DNA of 40,224 nucleotides, taken from positions 1 through 40,224 of the forward strand of contig SIAR01000021.1 in assembly GCA_009691705.1 (NCBI GenBank), read 5' to 3'. The notes beneath the pieces were generated by a model that saw nothing but the letters and a program-made list of their open reading frames with translations, ran no database searches and was not told where the DNA came from. The DNA is from Phycisphaerales bacterium (GTDB lineage Bacteria > Planctomycetota > Phycisphaerae > Phycisphaerales > SM1A02). Positions 7,778 through 16,548 of this stretch are shown in pieces; position 1 is the stretch's first letter, and each line of letters begins with the position of its first letter. The position numbers and the translations under genes are program-made.

Positions 7778-8878
7778 ATGCTGGCACTGCTCTTGATGAC
7801 ACTCGTCGTTACGCTCTCGCAGGATGGCAAGGTGCCCATCGTCGCCCCACCATCGGGACCTGATGAAGAGCGCGAGACCAAGCGAAGCGCTGCGCGCCCC
7901 CCACTCTCGTTCGACTCGCCGATGCCTGTTCCAGAAGTCGCTCAGTGGCTCAATGGCTCAGCTCCCGACTTTTCCGATCGAGCTAAGGTTTTTTTGTTCG
8001 TCTTCTGGGCGTCGAACATCACTCCCGCGCGCGAAGCGCTTCCGCGTCTTTCAGTGATCGCCGATGGCTACCGGTCACAGGGAGTCGTGGTTGTGGGAAT
8101 GACTACAGAACCAGCTGATGGAATCCGTCCACTGCTGGATTCGCCGATTTACAAAGATGCGATCACATTCGCGATCGGTTGCGATCCTGACCGAAGCACA
8201 TTCCAGCAGTTCATGACCGCGTCGTGGCAGACATCACTGCCTACGGTGTTTCTTGCCCAGGGTGGGAAGGTTCTCTGGATCGGAACTCCGCGCGAAGTTG
8301 AAGCGGTGTTGAAGTCGGTGCTCGCTGGTACTTGGACTGTGCATGGTCAAGCGGATGCGCACCAGCGCGATGCGGCAACAATGAAACGCGCGGGAGAGTT
8401 CGAGCAGCGACTCAACGTGCTTGTCGATCGCCGCGATTGGGATGGCATGCTCGCGGTGCTCGGTGAGATGGAAGTTGATAGCGACGCTTCGCTGGCCCGG
8501 GAAGGGCGACTGCTGCGCATAGGAGTATTGCAGCAAGCGGGTCGCACCGACGAGGCGCTGCGGGCGTGCGATGCGCTAGTGGAGTCGACCAAGGATTGGA
8601 TCGTCGCCGCCGAGGTCGCAAAGATGCTCTCGTCGCCACTCTTTGTGAAGCACGATGTGTCGCGGGCGACACTCGGCGCCCTCAAGGCAATCGCGCTTTC
8701 GAAGCAGAAGCAAGCGCTGGCATACGTCGCGCTCGCCCGCGTGCAGGCGCGGTGTGGGCAGTCCGACCTCGCGCTTCGTTCCCTCGAGCGGGCGCTCACC
8801 CTCGCGCTGCCCGATGAGCGCGATTTGGTTCAGGAAGAGATCGAGATGCTGAAGTCACGGCCTGCGCCGACCCCCTAG
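7778..8878 (+). CDS. Exported thioredoxin-fold protein lacking the CXXC cysteines, with a C-terminal TPR-like region
   Basis: This protein of about 366 residues has a short hydrophobic N-terminus (MLALLLMTLVVTLS) that suggests export or anchoring. Residues ~45-185 resemble TlpA/ResA-type thioredoxin folds. Where active members have WATWCPPCREELP this protein reads WASNITPAREALP, so both redox cysteines are replaced (I and A) and no thiol chemistry is expected. Residues ~205-360 form repeating helical hairpins (for example RLLRIGVLQQAGRTDEALRA and YVALARVQARCGQSDLALRS) typical of TPR repeats. It is first in an operon with an ABC transporter (2 bases to the next start), so a scaffold or sensor role near that transporter is possible. 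An upstream in-frame TTG (7769) is an alternative start. Confidence 0.65.
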   Translation: MLALLLMTLVVTLSQDGKVPIVAPPSGPDEERETKRSAARPPLSFDSPMPVPEVAQWLNGSAPDFSDRAKVFLFVFWASNITPAREALPRLSVIADGYRSQGVVVVGMTTEPADGIRPLLDSPIYKDAITFAIGCDPDRSTFQQFMTASWQTSLPTVFLAQGGKVLWIGTPREVEAVLKSVLAGTWTVHGQADAHQRDAATMKRAGEFEQRLNVLVDRRDWDGMLAVLGEMEVDSDASLAREGRLLRIGVLQQAGRTDEALRACDALVESTKDWIVAAEVAKMLSSPLFVKHDVSRATLGALKAIALSKQKQALAYVALARVQARCGQSDLALRSLERALTLALPDERDLVQEEIEMLKSRPAPTP

Positions 8879-8880
8879 AC

Positions 8881-9882
8881 ATGCTTGGCATTCGACGCAT
8901 TCTGCTTGGTGTAGTGCTCATCACTGCGGTAGCGAGTGGACTGATCATGACCGATCGCACGACAGCTTCGCACAAACATGTGGTCTGGGTTTTGGCGTGG
9001 GCCGAGACGCTTCCTGTTGAAGAGTCGATCGCTGGATTTCGCGCTGGGCTGGCGGACGCTGGATTCTCGACCAACGACACTCTTGAACTCGTGGTTCGTA
9101 ATGCGCAACTAGACGTGGGCACCCTCTCGATGATCGTCGCCCAAGCGATTGAGGCGAAACCAGATCTCATCGCCACGATCACAACTCCGGCAACACAGGC
9201 GGTGATGGGACGGGCATCTGGCATCGACATTGTCTTCATGACCGTTGCAAGCCCAGCGCTGATCGGAATTGGCGCAACCCCGAGCGAGCACCTGCCACAC
9301 ATCACGGGCGTGGCGTGCGCCTCGGACTATGTGGGTATCGCCCGCATAATCCCCGAGGTACTGCCATCAACGCGAACGGCTGGGGCGATCTTCTGCCCCA
9401 GTGAAATGAACAGCGTCTTCAACATCAAAGAGGGAACGTGCGAACTTGCCAAGAACGGAATCACGCTCACGGCGACCCCGGCTGAGAAAGTGAGTGACGC
9501 TCCTGCGGCAGTGCAAGAACTCATTGCAAACCATCCCGATGTGCTGATCGTCTTTTCAGACAGTCTCTCATCGTCGTCGGCGCCTGCGATCATCGCTGCG
9601 GCGCAGAAGGCTCGCATTCCAGTCTTTGGCGTGAACTCTGACACCGTAAACCTCGGCGCGGTGCTGTCGGTTTCGCGCGACTTTGTCGATCTTGCTCACG
9701 ATGCGGGAACGATCGCTGCCCGCATTCTCAACGGCGAACAGGCGGCGGCGATTCCGTACGTGTTGCCAGCGAAGTCGCAACTCATTGTGAATATCGACGC
9801 GGCGAGACAACTCGGCATTGAGATTCCCGACGCAGTGAAATCACGTGCGTGGCGGGTGATCGAAAGAAAGGTGAATCCGTGA
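8881..9882 (+). CDS. ABC transporter substrate-binding protein, PF04392 (TrpX-like) type
   Basis: This 333-residue periplasmic binding protein has an N-terminal membrane anchor or signal (residues 5-25). The core has the two-lobed periplasmic-binding fold seen in the PF04392 family: WAETLPVEESIAGFRAGLAD near residue 40, PDLIATITTPATQAV, FMTVASPALIGIGATPS, TGVACASDYVG and IPVFGVNSDTVNLGAVLSVS. Family members serve small-molecule importers, in some bacteria for aromatic amino acids; the ligand here is unknown. The signal region has no lipobox cysteine, so the protein is either released or anchored by its N-terminal helix. The start lies 2 bases after the previous stop, and its own TGA overlaps the next GTG (GTGA). 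A matching permease and ATPase follow two genes later. Confidence 0.85.
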   Translation: MLGIRRILLGVVLITAVASGLIMTDRTTASHKHVVWVLAWAETLPVEESIAGFRAGLADAGFSTNDTLELVVRNAQLDVGTLSMIVAQAIEAKPDLIATITTPATQAVMGRASGIDIVFMTVASPALIGIGATPSEHLPHITGVACASDYVGIARIIPEVLPSTRTAGAIFCPSEMNSVFNIKEGTCELAKNGITLTATPAEKVSDAPAAVQELIANHPDVLIVFSDSLSSSSAPAIIAAAQKARIPVFGVNSDTVNLGAVLSVSRDFVDLAHDAGTIAARILNGEQAAAIPYVLPAKSQLIVNIDAARQLGIEIPDAVKSRAWRVIERKVNP

Positions 9883-11141
9883 TCGACGTAGAGATCACAC
9901 GCGACGGATCGTTCGCGCGCATAGTGGTGCGCGGTCGCCTCGACGCATCGTCGAGCGAGAGTTTTCTCGCCGATGTCGAGAAAGCGATTCGCAGTGGCTG
10001 CGCCGAGATCGAACTCGATGCGCGGGGTTTGACTTTTGTGTCGAGCGTCGGACTGGGAGCGCTCGTGCAGACTTCTGCCCGCCTGCGCAGCGCCGGTGGG
10101 GCTCTGCGGGTTACTAATCTCTCGCGCGCACTCTCTGAACTGATTCGCTCCTCGAGACTTGAGAAGGTGTTGGGAGTCTGTGAAACCCCAGCGCCTGCGC
10201 GCGGCACAACCGCGAGCGGCGACCCAAACGATGGGGAGGCGCGGCAGGCGTTTGGCGATCCTCTGGGAATGATTGGCTCTGCCATCGCACTGCCTCGCGT
10301 GCGCACTGAGATGGTGGCGATGGAGTCTGTGCGCCGCACCCGCGTGGGCGATGTACACAGTTTGCCGATTTCACCGCTGACGAGTGCGATCGCACTTGGC
10401 GCACTCGCAGGCGATTGTGACACAGCACAAGGAGTCTCTGGGGAATTGCTTGCAGCCGCGGGCGTTGCTGTGGCATATCCCGCTGGAACAATGACCGCCG
10501 ACTTCGTCGTGGCTACTGGCATTGACGACCGCGGAACAGGGGTTGTCTGGGCCAGTGAGGCGCTCTTCTGCCGCGGAGAGCCCGCGTGGCATGCGACCTT
10601 CGAGCCGATCGATCAATGCGAGATCGCCCTGAGTGCGATCGTTGAAGCGGCCGTCGCGTGCGCGGGTGGCAGCTGCTCGATCGTGATCGCAGGAGAGGCG
10701 CGCGGTCTCGTTGGAGCGTGGGCCCGCACTGCCCCAGAGTCGTGGCCCCGATCTGCTGGCGAGCTCTCCACGAGTGAACTGAAGAAGCATGTCGCCTTTT
10801 CGATCGAGCGCATCGGTGCGAATGACACGGCAGTGATCGTCGTTTTCGCGGCGCCGAACGATCACCCAGAACTTGCTCCTGGCGGATTTCTTCACGCGGT
10901 TGGTCTGCGCGCGATGGGACCGCGCGTTGCTGCGCATGCTCACGCAACACTGCTTGCATTTCGTCCCCTGCCACCCGCAACGGGCAATGCGAGCGATGTG
11001 TTCGCAGGCGTACGACTGCTGCTTTGTGAGCAGCATCCAAAGATCGTGCTGCATCTCGTGCATGACGAGCGGGTAGGCGCACCCCGCAGCGCGATGGTGC
11101 GCGGGCAGGCGTGGATCACTCCCCTTGGAGTCGATCGATGA
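9879..11141 (+). CDS. STAS-domain protein with a large unrecognised C-terminal domain, inside an ABC transporter operon
   Basis: This protein is about 420 residues long. Residues 1-102 are a clear STAS domain (anti-sigma-factor-antagonist type): RIVVRGRLDASSSESFL, IELDARG and FVSSVGLGALVQTSARLRSAG. At the phosphorylation site, where SpoIIAA-like proteins have DSSGL, this one has SSVGL, so a serine is kept at the acceptor position but the Asp is lost. Residues ~125-420 form a globular alpha/beta domain rich in Ala, Gly and Val that I do not recognise. No membrane helix or signal is seen, so it should be cytoplasmic. The start is a GTG overlapping the previous TGA, and the stop overlaps the permease ATG (ATGA). 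This tight coupling argues that it works with the transporter, perhaps as a regulator as STAS proteins do for SulP carriers and the Mla system; that is inference. Confidence 0.75.
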   Translation: MIDVEITRDGSFARIVVRGRLDASSSESFLADVEKAIRSGCAEIELDARGLTFVSSVGLGALVQTSARLRSAGGALRVTNLSRALSELIRSSRLEKVLGVCETPAPARGTTASGDPNDGEARQAFGDPLGMIGSAIALPRVRTEMVAMESVRRTRVGDVHSLPISPLTSAIALGALAGDCDTAQGVSGELLAAAGVAVAYPAGTMTADFVVATGIDDRGTGVVWASEALFCRGEPAWHATFEPIDQCEIALSAIVEAAVACAGGSCSIVIAGEARGLVGAWARTAPESWPRSAGELSTSELKKHVAFSIERIGANDTAVIVVFAAPNDHPELAPGGFLHAVGLRAMGPRVAAHAHATLLAFRPLPPATGNASDVFAGVRLLLCEQHPKIVLHLVHDERVGAPRSAMVRGQAWITPLGVDR

Positions 11142-12076
11142 GCATCCTGATCACGACTCTTTCCATCGGTCTTGTGCTGGCCGTGCTCGGACTTGGGGTG
11201 CATATCGCATTTCGTGTCTTTGGATTCTCTGACATCACGGCGGATGGATCTTTTCCGCTTGGAGCGGCAGTCGCAGCGGCATTGATCATCGCGGAGGTTG
11301 ATCCATTCATTGCAACGGCGATTGCAGGCGCGGCGGGGGGCGCTGCTGGGGCGATCACAGGAGTTCTCAACACGCGGTTCAAGATCAATCCCCTGCTCGC
11401 TGGCATTCTGACAATGACCGCGCTTTACACGGTCAATCTGCGGGTTATGGGAAAGAGCAACATCGGCTTGCTCGGCAAGGCAACGGTGTTTACGCCAGCC
11501 GAGAGTCTGCTCACTTCACTCGTGAGCGGCGCATCTCACTGCACACTTCTTGGACGCGATGTAGCAGTGCAAGATCTTGCGTGCCTCGCGGTCAGCGGCG
11601 TGATCGTGCTGATTTGCTCTGTCGCGTTGTGGTGGTTCTTGCGAACTGAGATTGGCGCCGCGATGCGCGCGACCGGCGACAACGGTGCAATGGTGCGCGC
11701 CCTGGGCGGCAACACCGATCGGTTACTCATATGCGGGCTGGCGCTCGCCAACGCGCTTATCGCGCTTTCTGGTGGACTGCTCGCACAATTGCAGAGCTTC
11801 GCCGATGTGCAGATGGGCATCGGCATCATTGTGCTTGGACTCGCCAGCGTCATCATCGGACAAACACTTGTTGGCGGTGGCGCGAGCGTTGGCGTTTCGA
11901 TCGTTGGCGTCATCATGGGCAGTGTGCTCTTTCGACTGTTGATAGCCATCGCACTGCGCATGGGACTCGACCCCAACGATCTCAAGCTCATCACGGCCGT
12001 TGTTGTGCTTGTGGCACTCGTTGTTCCATCTGCGCTTGGCAGAGTGCGCCCGCGTCCACGACGGAGCATGGCATGA
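11138..12076 (+). CDS. ABC transporter permease of the PF04392-associated import system
   Basis: This polytopic inner-membrane protein of 312 residues has around 8-9 hydrophobic segments and resembles the permease subunits that partner PF04392 binding proteins (related to branched-chain amino acid/ribose-type permeases). Features include GFSDITADGSFPLGAAVAA near residue 30, GILNT/GVLNTRFKINPLLAGILTMTALY near residue 80, and the cytoplasmic coupling-type stretch TEIGAAMRATGDNGAMVRALGGN near residue 170. A single copy suggests a homodimer in the complex. The start is set by the ATGA overlap with the STAS gene and a GGAG 7 bases upstream; the stop overlaps the ATPase ATG. The substrate is unknown. 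Confidence 0.85.
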   Translation: MSILITTLSIGLVLAVLGLGVHIAFRVFGFSDITADGSFPLGAAVAAALIIAEVDPFIATAIAGAAGGAAGAITGVLNTRFKINPLLAGILTMTALYTVNLRVMGKSNIGLLGKATVFTPAESLLTSLVSGASHCTLLGRDVAVQDLACLAVSGVIVLICSVALWWFLRTEIGAAMRATGDNGAMVRALGGNTDRLLICGLALANALIALSGGLLAQLQSFADVQMGIGIIVLGLASVIIGQTLVGGGASVGVSIVGVIMGSVLFRLLIAIALRMGLDPNDLKLITAVVVLVALVVPSALGRVRPRPRRSMA

Positions 12077-12924
12077 GCGACCGACCATCCCCATCTGCAG
12101 CATCGGGGGAGCGCGTGCAATTGAAGGAAGTGTTCAAGACTTTCGGCGTTGGCACTGCCAACGAGACTCACGCCCTCGATGGGGTCGCTCTCGAGTTTGC
12201 AGCTGGATCGTTCACTGTCGTCATTGGCACCAACGGATCTGGCAAGAGCACATTGCTGAGCGCAATTGCTGGAACATTTCGCGCAGATCAAGGCACGATC
12301 GCCATCGGCGCAACCGACGTCACGAGCTGGGTCGAGCATCGCCGCGCCCGATTCATAGGTCGTGTCTTTCAGGATCCCTTTGCCGGCACGGCCCCAACGC
12401 TTACTGTCGCCGAGAATCTCGCGCTCGCCGAGAGCCGCGGACTCGCGCGCACGCTTCGCCCACTTCTGCGACGGGCGCAACGTGATTCGTGGCGCGAACG
12501 ACTCGTTGCCATAGGCCTTGGTCTTGAGGATCGACTGGACGATCCAATTGGATTGCTCTCCGGCGGTCAACGACAGTCGATCACACTCTTGATGGCGACC
12601 ATGTGCGCGCCCGCCGTGCTCCTGCTCGATGAACATACTGCGGCACTAGACCCCAAGAGTGCTGAACAGGTCATCGAACTGACGCAGCGCGCGGTTGATC
12701 GTTACCGCCCCACAACAATCATGGTTACGCACGCGATGTCGCAGGCTGCGATGCTCGGTGATCGGCTCATTGCGATGCACAGCGGACGGATCTACCTCGA
12801 CGTTAGCGCACAGGCGAAACAAGGGCTGCAGGCCAGCGACTTGCACGCGCTCTTCAGTCAGATGCGCCGCGAAGATCGGCTTGATGAAGCGACCACCGCG
12901 ATGCTGCGCGCGCAGTATTCGTGA
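12073..12924 (+). CDS. ABC transporter ATP-binding protein of the PF04392-associated import system
   Basis: This 283-residue cytoplasmic ATPase has Walker A GTNGSGKST (about residues 56-64), a Q-loop in RVFQDPFAGTAPTLTV, signature LSGGQRQ (about 160), Walker B AVLLLDEHT (about 180) and H-loop MVTHAMSQA. The glutamate after Walker B is present, so it should be active. It powers import together with the permease and binding protein just upstream. The start is fixed by the ATGA overlap with the permease. Its stop lies one base away from the stop of the convergent glucan phosphorylase gene, leaving no room for a terminator between the two operons. Confidence 0.9.
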   Translation: MSDRPSPSAASGERVQLKEVFKTFGVGTANETHALDGVALEFAAGSFTVVIGTNGSGKSTLLSAIAGTFRADQGTIAIGATDVTSWVEHRRARFIGRVFQDPFAGTAPTLTVAENLALAESRGLARTLRPLLRRAQRDSWRERLVAIGLGLEDRLDDPIGLLSGGQRQSITLLMATMCAPAVLLLDEHTAALDPKSAEQVIELTQRAVDRYRPTTIMVTHAMSQAAMLGDRLIAMHSGRIYLDVSAQAKQGLQASDLHALFSQMRREDRLDEATTAMLRAQYS

Positions 12925-12925
12925 G

Positions 12926-15055
12926 TCAGCTTCCGCGAATCTGAAATGCTGGCACATACGCCTTGCGGGTGTACTCAGCGACCATGCGGTGAGAATTGAA
13001 GACGGCGGGCACGGTCGCGGCGCTGTGAAGCGCACGTGCGATCCAGCCGCGGGGAAGTCCCGCCTCATCCCGTTCATAAAACTGCGGGATGATTGACTCT
13101 TCGAGTAGTGCGTAGACGCTCTGCGCATCGGCATCATCTCGCGCGGCCGGGTCTGGCACTTCTGTCGTACCGCCGATACTCCAGCCATTGATACCGTCGG
13201 TTGCTTCGGGCCACCATCCATCGAGAATCGAGAGATTGAGTCCGCCGTGCAGTGGTGTTTTCATGCCGCTCGTGCCGCTCGCTTCATAGGGACGGATGGG
13301 AGTGTTGAGCCAGATGTCGCAACCCGCTGTGAGCATGCGACCAACGTGCATGTCGTACTCCTCGACGAATGCCACCCGACCAACGAAGCGCGAATCGCGC
13401 GTCATCGCAAAGATTTTTTGCGCAAATGCCTGCCCACCTTCATCGCGCGGATGCGCCTTTCCGGCAAAGATCAACTGCACAGGACGATCGCTGTTCGAGA
13501 GAATCGCCGCGAGCCGCTGCGCATCGTGAAAGATGAGTGGAGCTCGTTTGTAGGTTGCGAAGCGCCGCGCAAAGCCGATCGTGAGCGCATCGTCGTGCAA
13601 GAGCGAGTAGGTCGCCGCCACAGCAGTCTGCCCTTCACCGCGGCGTTTGCACTGCATCGCGAGCCGATCACGCACAAAGTGCACAAGCCGACGGCGCAGT
13701 CGACCGCGCAACTTCCAGAATGCGTCTTGATCGCACCCCTCGACGTGGCGCCATCCTGTTGCTTTGGGAGCCTGCTTAGAAAGGCGCAGTCCGCTCGCGC
13801 TCTGCCAAAATCGTTCTGCGTCAGGATCGATCCACGTCTTTACGTGCACACCGTTAGTGATGGACGTGATTGGAACCTTGCTCGCCGGCAGTCCGTAAAA
13901 CTCTTTCCACATCTCGCGACTCACTTCGCCATGCAGTTGCGACACTCCATTGACGCGCTGCGCAAGTCTCAGCGCGAGCACAGTCATACAGAAAGTCTCC
14001 TTGGGATCACCGGGCTTGATTCGCCCGAGATCCGCAAGTTCTTCGCTCGAGAGTCCCGCGCGCAGGGCGAGCGAGGCAAGTTCTTCTGCGACCATCTTTG
14101 GGTCGTAACGATCATGTCCTGCGGGCACTGGCGTGTGAGTTGTGAAGACCGTTGCACGCCGCACGGCATCAAACGCCTCTTGAATAGGTCGACCAGACGA
14201 ATGCAAATCGACGGTGCGTTGCAAAGCGGCGAAGGCCGCGTGGCCTTCGTTGAGATGCAACACCGTGACCTTCTCGCCAAGAGCCTTGAGCGCCATCATG
14301 CCGCCAACACCGAGCAGGACCTGCTGGCGCAGACGCAGGTGCGGCTCGCCCTTGTAGAGACCTTCGGTGAGTTTGCGATCTTCGGGGGCATTTGCCTTTA
14401 GATCGGTGTCAAGCAGATAAAGCGGCACGCGTCCAACCCACATGCGCATGACGCGCGCGGTGACGATGCGCGAACCAATTGGACAGCCGATGGTGACGCG
14501 CGTGTCTTCGACTCCCCAGCGGGCAAAGTCGTAGTCGGGATAGAGCACAACCGTTGATCCATCGCGCGCCAGTTGTTGGATGTAGTAGCCGTGGCGGTAA
14601 GCGAGTCCGACTGCGACGAGCGGAATGCCCAAGTCGGATGCGCTCTTGAGATGGTCGCCGGCCAAGATGCCAAGGCCGCCTGCGTATTGTTGGATCGACT
14701 CGTGCAATCCATACTCGCTGCAGAAGTATCCGACGCGCAGTCCTGCCATTTGTGCCGAGGCGCCACGCTGAAACCAGGCGCGCTCACCGAGGTAGGCCGC
14801 GCGGGCAGCCAACCCGTCGTAAACGCGCTTCACGAACATCGGATCGCACGCCAACGCCGCGATACGGGCAGGAGTTGTTCGCTCGAGTGTGCCGATGGGC
14901 GAGTGGTTCGTCGCCCGCCACTCACTGGGTTCAAGCGTTTGAAAGACCGACCATCCCTCTTCATTCCAAGACCACCAGACATTCGAGGCGAGGTCGCGCA
15001 GGTGCGAGATGAGTTCGTCAACACCGATCGATGGAAAGCACTGGGCTCGTGACAT
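12926..15055 (-). CDS. glgP: Alpha-glucan (glycogen/maltodextrin) phosphorylase
   Basis: This GT35 enzyme of about 709 residues removes glucose units from alpha-1,4-glucans with phosphate to give glucose-1-phosphate. The length and the N-terminal RDLASNVWWSWNEEGW match the shorter, DUF3417-containing phosphorylase type rather than the ~800-residue GlgP/MalP of E. coli. Visible motifs include GYFCSEYGLHESIQQYAGGLGILAGD, HLNEGHAAF, FTTHTPVPAGHDRYDP, and the pyridoxal-phosphate region EASGTSGMKTPLHGGLNL, whose lysine binds the cofactor. I place the start at 15055, where homology begins; an ATG at 15187 would reach back into malQ. It follows malQ by 35 bases, so the two are probably cotranscribed, and it would act on imported maltodextrins trimmed by MalQ. 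Confidence 0.92.
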   Translation of the reverse strand: MSRAQCFPSIGVDELISHLRDLASNVWWSWNEEGWSVFQTLEPSEWRATNHSPIGTLERTTPARIAALACDPMFVKRVYDGLAARAAYLGERAWFQRGASAQMAGLRVGYFCSEYGLHESIQQYAGGLGILAGDHLKSASDLGIPLVAVGLAYRHGYYIQQLARDGSTVVLYPDYDFARWGVEDTRVTIGCPIGSRIVTARVMRMWVGRVPLYLLDTDLKANAPEDRKLTEGLYKGEPHLRLRQQVLLGVGGMMALKALGEKVTVLHLNEGHAAFAALQRTVDLHSSGRPIQEAFDAVRRATVFTTHTPVPAGHDRYDPKMVAEELASLALRAGLSSEELADLGRIKPGDPKETFCMTVLALRLAQRVNGVSQLHGEVSREMWKEFYGLPASKVPITSITNGVHVKTWIDPDAERFWQSASGLRLSKQAPKATGWRHVEGCDQDAFWKLRGRLRRRLVHFVRDRLAMQCKRRGEGQTAVAATYSLLHDDALTIGFARRFATYKRAPLIFHDAQRLAAILSNSDRPVQLIFAGKAHPRDEGGQAFAQKIFAMTRDSRFVGRVAFVEEYDMHVGRMLTAGCDIWLNTPIRPYEASGTSGMKTPLHGGLNLSILDGWWPEATDGINGWSIGGTTEVPDPAARDDADAQSVYALLEESIIPQFYERDEAGLPRGWIARALHSAATVPAVFNSHRMVAEYTRKAYVPAFQIRGS

Positions 15056-15090
15056 GAGTCGCGCATTTCTACCAAAAGCGCCGACGCTTG

Positions 15091-16548
15091 TTATCTGATG
15101 CGACCGGTGAGCGCGGCGAGCGCCCGGATATTTTTTGCACAGTTCTTGCCCTGTTTGCGCCAATCGCTCGCCAAGCGCCAGCGCCACTCCCCATGCGCAC
15201 GCCCCGGAAGATTCATGCGCGCGCTGCGGTCGAGAGCGAGCACATCTTGCATCGTAATAATCGCGAGCTGGGCGGGCGATGCGAACGCGAGACGCATCAT
15301 CGCCTCGGGTGGGTCACGCGCCGCATCGGCGCCGCAATAGGCGATGAATCGCTGGCGCGATGCCGCTGAGAGTGATTGATACCAGCCGCGCGTCGTGTCG
15401 TTGTCGTGCGTGCCGGGATAGACCACGCACTTCGACTCATGGCGGTGAAGCAGATCACCAGAATTGTCGCAGCCAAATGCGTGATGCAGCACGCGCATTC
15501 CAGGAAGATCGAATTGCGTGCGAAGCGCGACAACTTCGGCGGTCACTGCGCCAAGGTCTTCTGCGATCAATGAGAGTGCTCCGAGCTTCTTGCGGGTTGC
15601 TGCCAGTAGTTCTTCGCCCGCTTGCGGCGTCCAACGACCAGTGCGGGCCGTCTTTGCTCGGGCGGGAATCTCGTATGCGTGGTGGAATCCAACAAAGTGA
15701 TCGATCCGCACCCCATCAAAGCGGCGCAGCGATGCGGCGATGCGCTCAGTCCACCAGCGAAACCCATCCGCGCGGTGCGCCGACCAGCGATAGTGCGGAT
15801 GTCCCCAGAGTTGGCCATCCTTCGAGAAGCAATCTGGAGGAACGCCAGTGAGCACTTCAGGACGACCCGCGCGATCAAGTCGAAAGAGTTGTGGATGCTC
15901 AGCGACATCGGCACTTTCTAGCGAGACGAAGATTGGCACGTCACCGAGCAACTGCACGCCGTGGGCGCGCGCATGGGATCGCAACTGCTGCCACTGTGCG
16001 TCGAAGCTGAACTGTAAGAACGCGTGGTACCCGATGCCATCGTTCTGAAACGCGCGCCAGCCTGCAAGCCAATACTTCTCGCGCTCGGCAAACGCGCGGT
16101 AGTGGGCACTCTCAAACCCGCCGTCCGCCCGAAACGACTCAAATGCCCGCAGAAACGCGGGCTCTTTCGCCCGACGAGCAGCGTCGTAATTTGTCTTCGC
16201 CATCGACCCATGACTCGCAATTGATCCCCGCGCAAATCGCTTTGCCGCCGCTGCCGACTCTCGCACGTCACGTGCGCCGAGCAACCCTACATCGCGCAAT
16301 CCTGCAAGCGAAATGAAGAGCGGCTCACCGGCAAAACTCGACGTGCTCGCATAGGGCGAATCACCCGCTCCAATTGGACCCACCGGCAACATCTGCCACC
16401 ATGAGAACCCCGCATCGCTACACCACTCAACATATTCCTTGGCACTAGGACCGAGGTCGCCGATGGCGCATGGTCCCGCGAGGCTTGAGAGATGGCAGAG
16501 CACACCCGCGGCTCGATGAGCCATCATCGGGTTGCCAGCAATGTTCAT
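15091..16548 (-). CDS. malQ: 4-alpha-glucanotransferase (amylomaltase)
   Basis: This GH77 enzyme of 485 residues transfers maltosyl/maltodextrinyl units between glucans and releases glucose, working with phosphorylase. Motifs present are LPVGPIGAGDSPYASTSSFAG near the N-terminus, LLGDVPIFVSLESADV, DGVRIDHFVGF with the nucleophilic Asp, LIAEDLGAVT with the acid/base Glu, and YPGTHDNDTTRGW with the third catalytic Asp. Length is normal for the short bacterial type. The start is set by an ATGA overlap with the stop of the upstream amylase gene (ATG 16548); an ATG at 16563 is less likely. There is no signal peptide, so it is cytoplasmic, in contrast to the secreted amylase with which it is coupled. 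Confidence 0.93.
   Translation of the reverse strand: MNIAGNPMMAHRAAGVLCHLSSLAGPCAIGDLGPSAKEYVEWCSDAGFSWWQMLPVGPIGAGDSPYASTSSFAGEPLFISLAGLRDVGLLGARDVRESAAAAKRFARGSIASHGSMAKTNYDAARRAKEPAFLRAFESFRADGGFESAHYRAFAEREKYWLAGWRAFQNDGIGYHAFLQFSFDAQWQQLRSHARAHGVQLLGDVPIFVSLESADVAEHPQLFRLDRAGRPEVLTGVPPDCFSKDGQLWGHPHYRWSAHRADGFRWWTERIAASLRRFDGVRIDHFVGFHHAYEIPARAKTARTGRWTPQAGEELLAATRKKLGALSLIAEDLGAVTAEVVALRTQFDLPGMRVLHHAFGCDNSGDLLHRHESKCVVYPGTHDNDTTRGWYQSLSAASRQRFIAYCGADAARDPPEAMMRLAFASPAQLAIITMQDVLALDRSARMNLPGRAHGEWRWRLASDWRKQGKNCAKNIRALAALTGRIR

Noticed and set aside
11536-12636. Minus-strand open frame of 366 codons across the ABC permease and ATPase genes
   Set aside because: It is antisense to two well-supported genes and its translation is low-complexity and Ser/Thr/Arg-rich.
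13247-14401. Plus-strand open frame of 384 codons across the phosphorylase gene
   Set aside because: It lies wholly antisense to glgP, has no recognisable domain and is explained by the G+C-rich third positions of the real gene.
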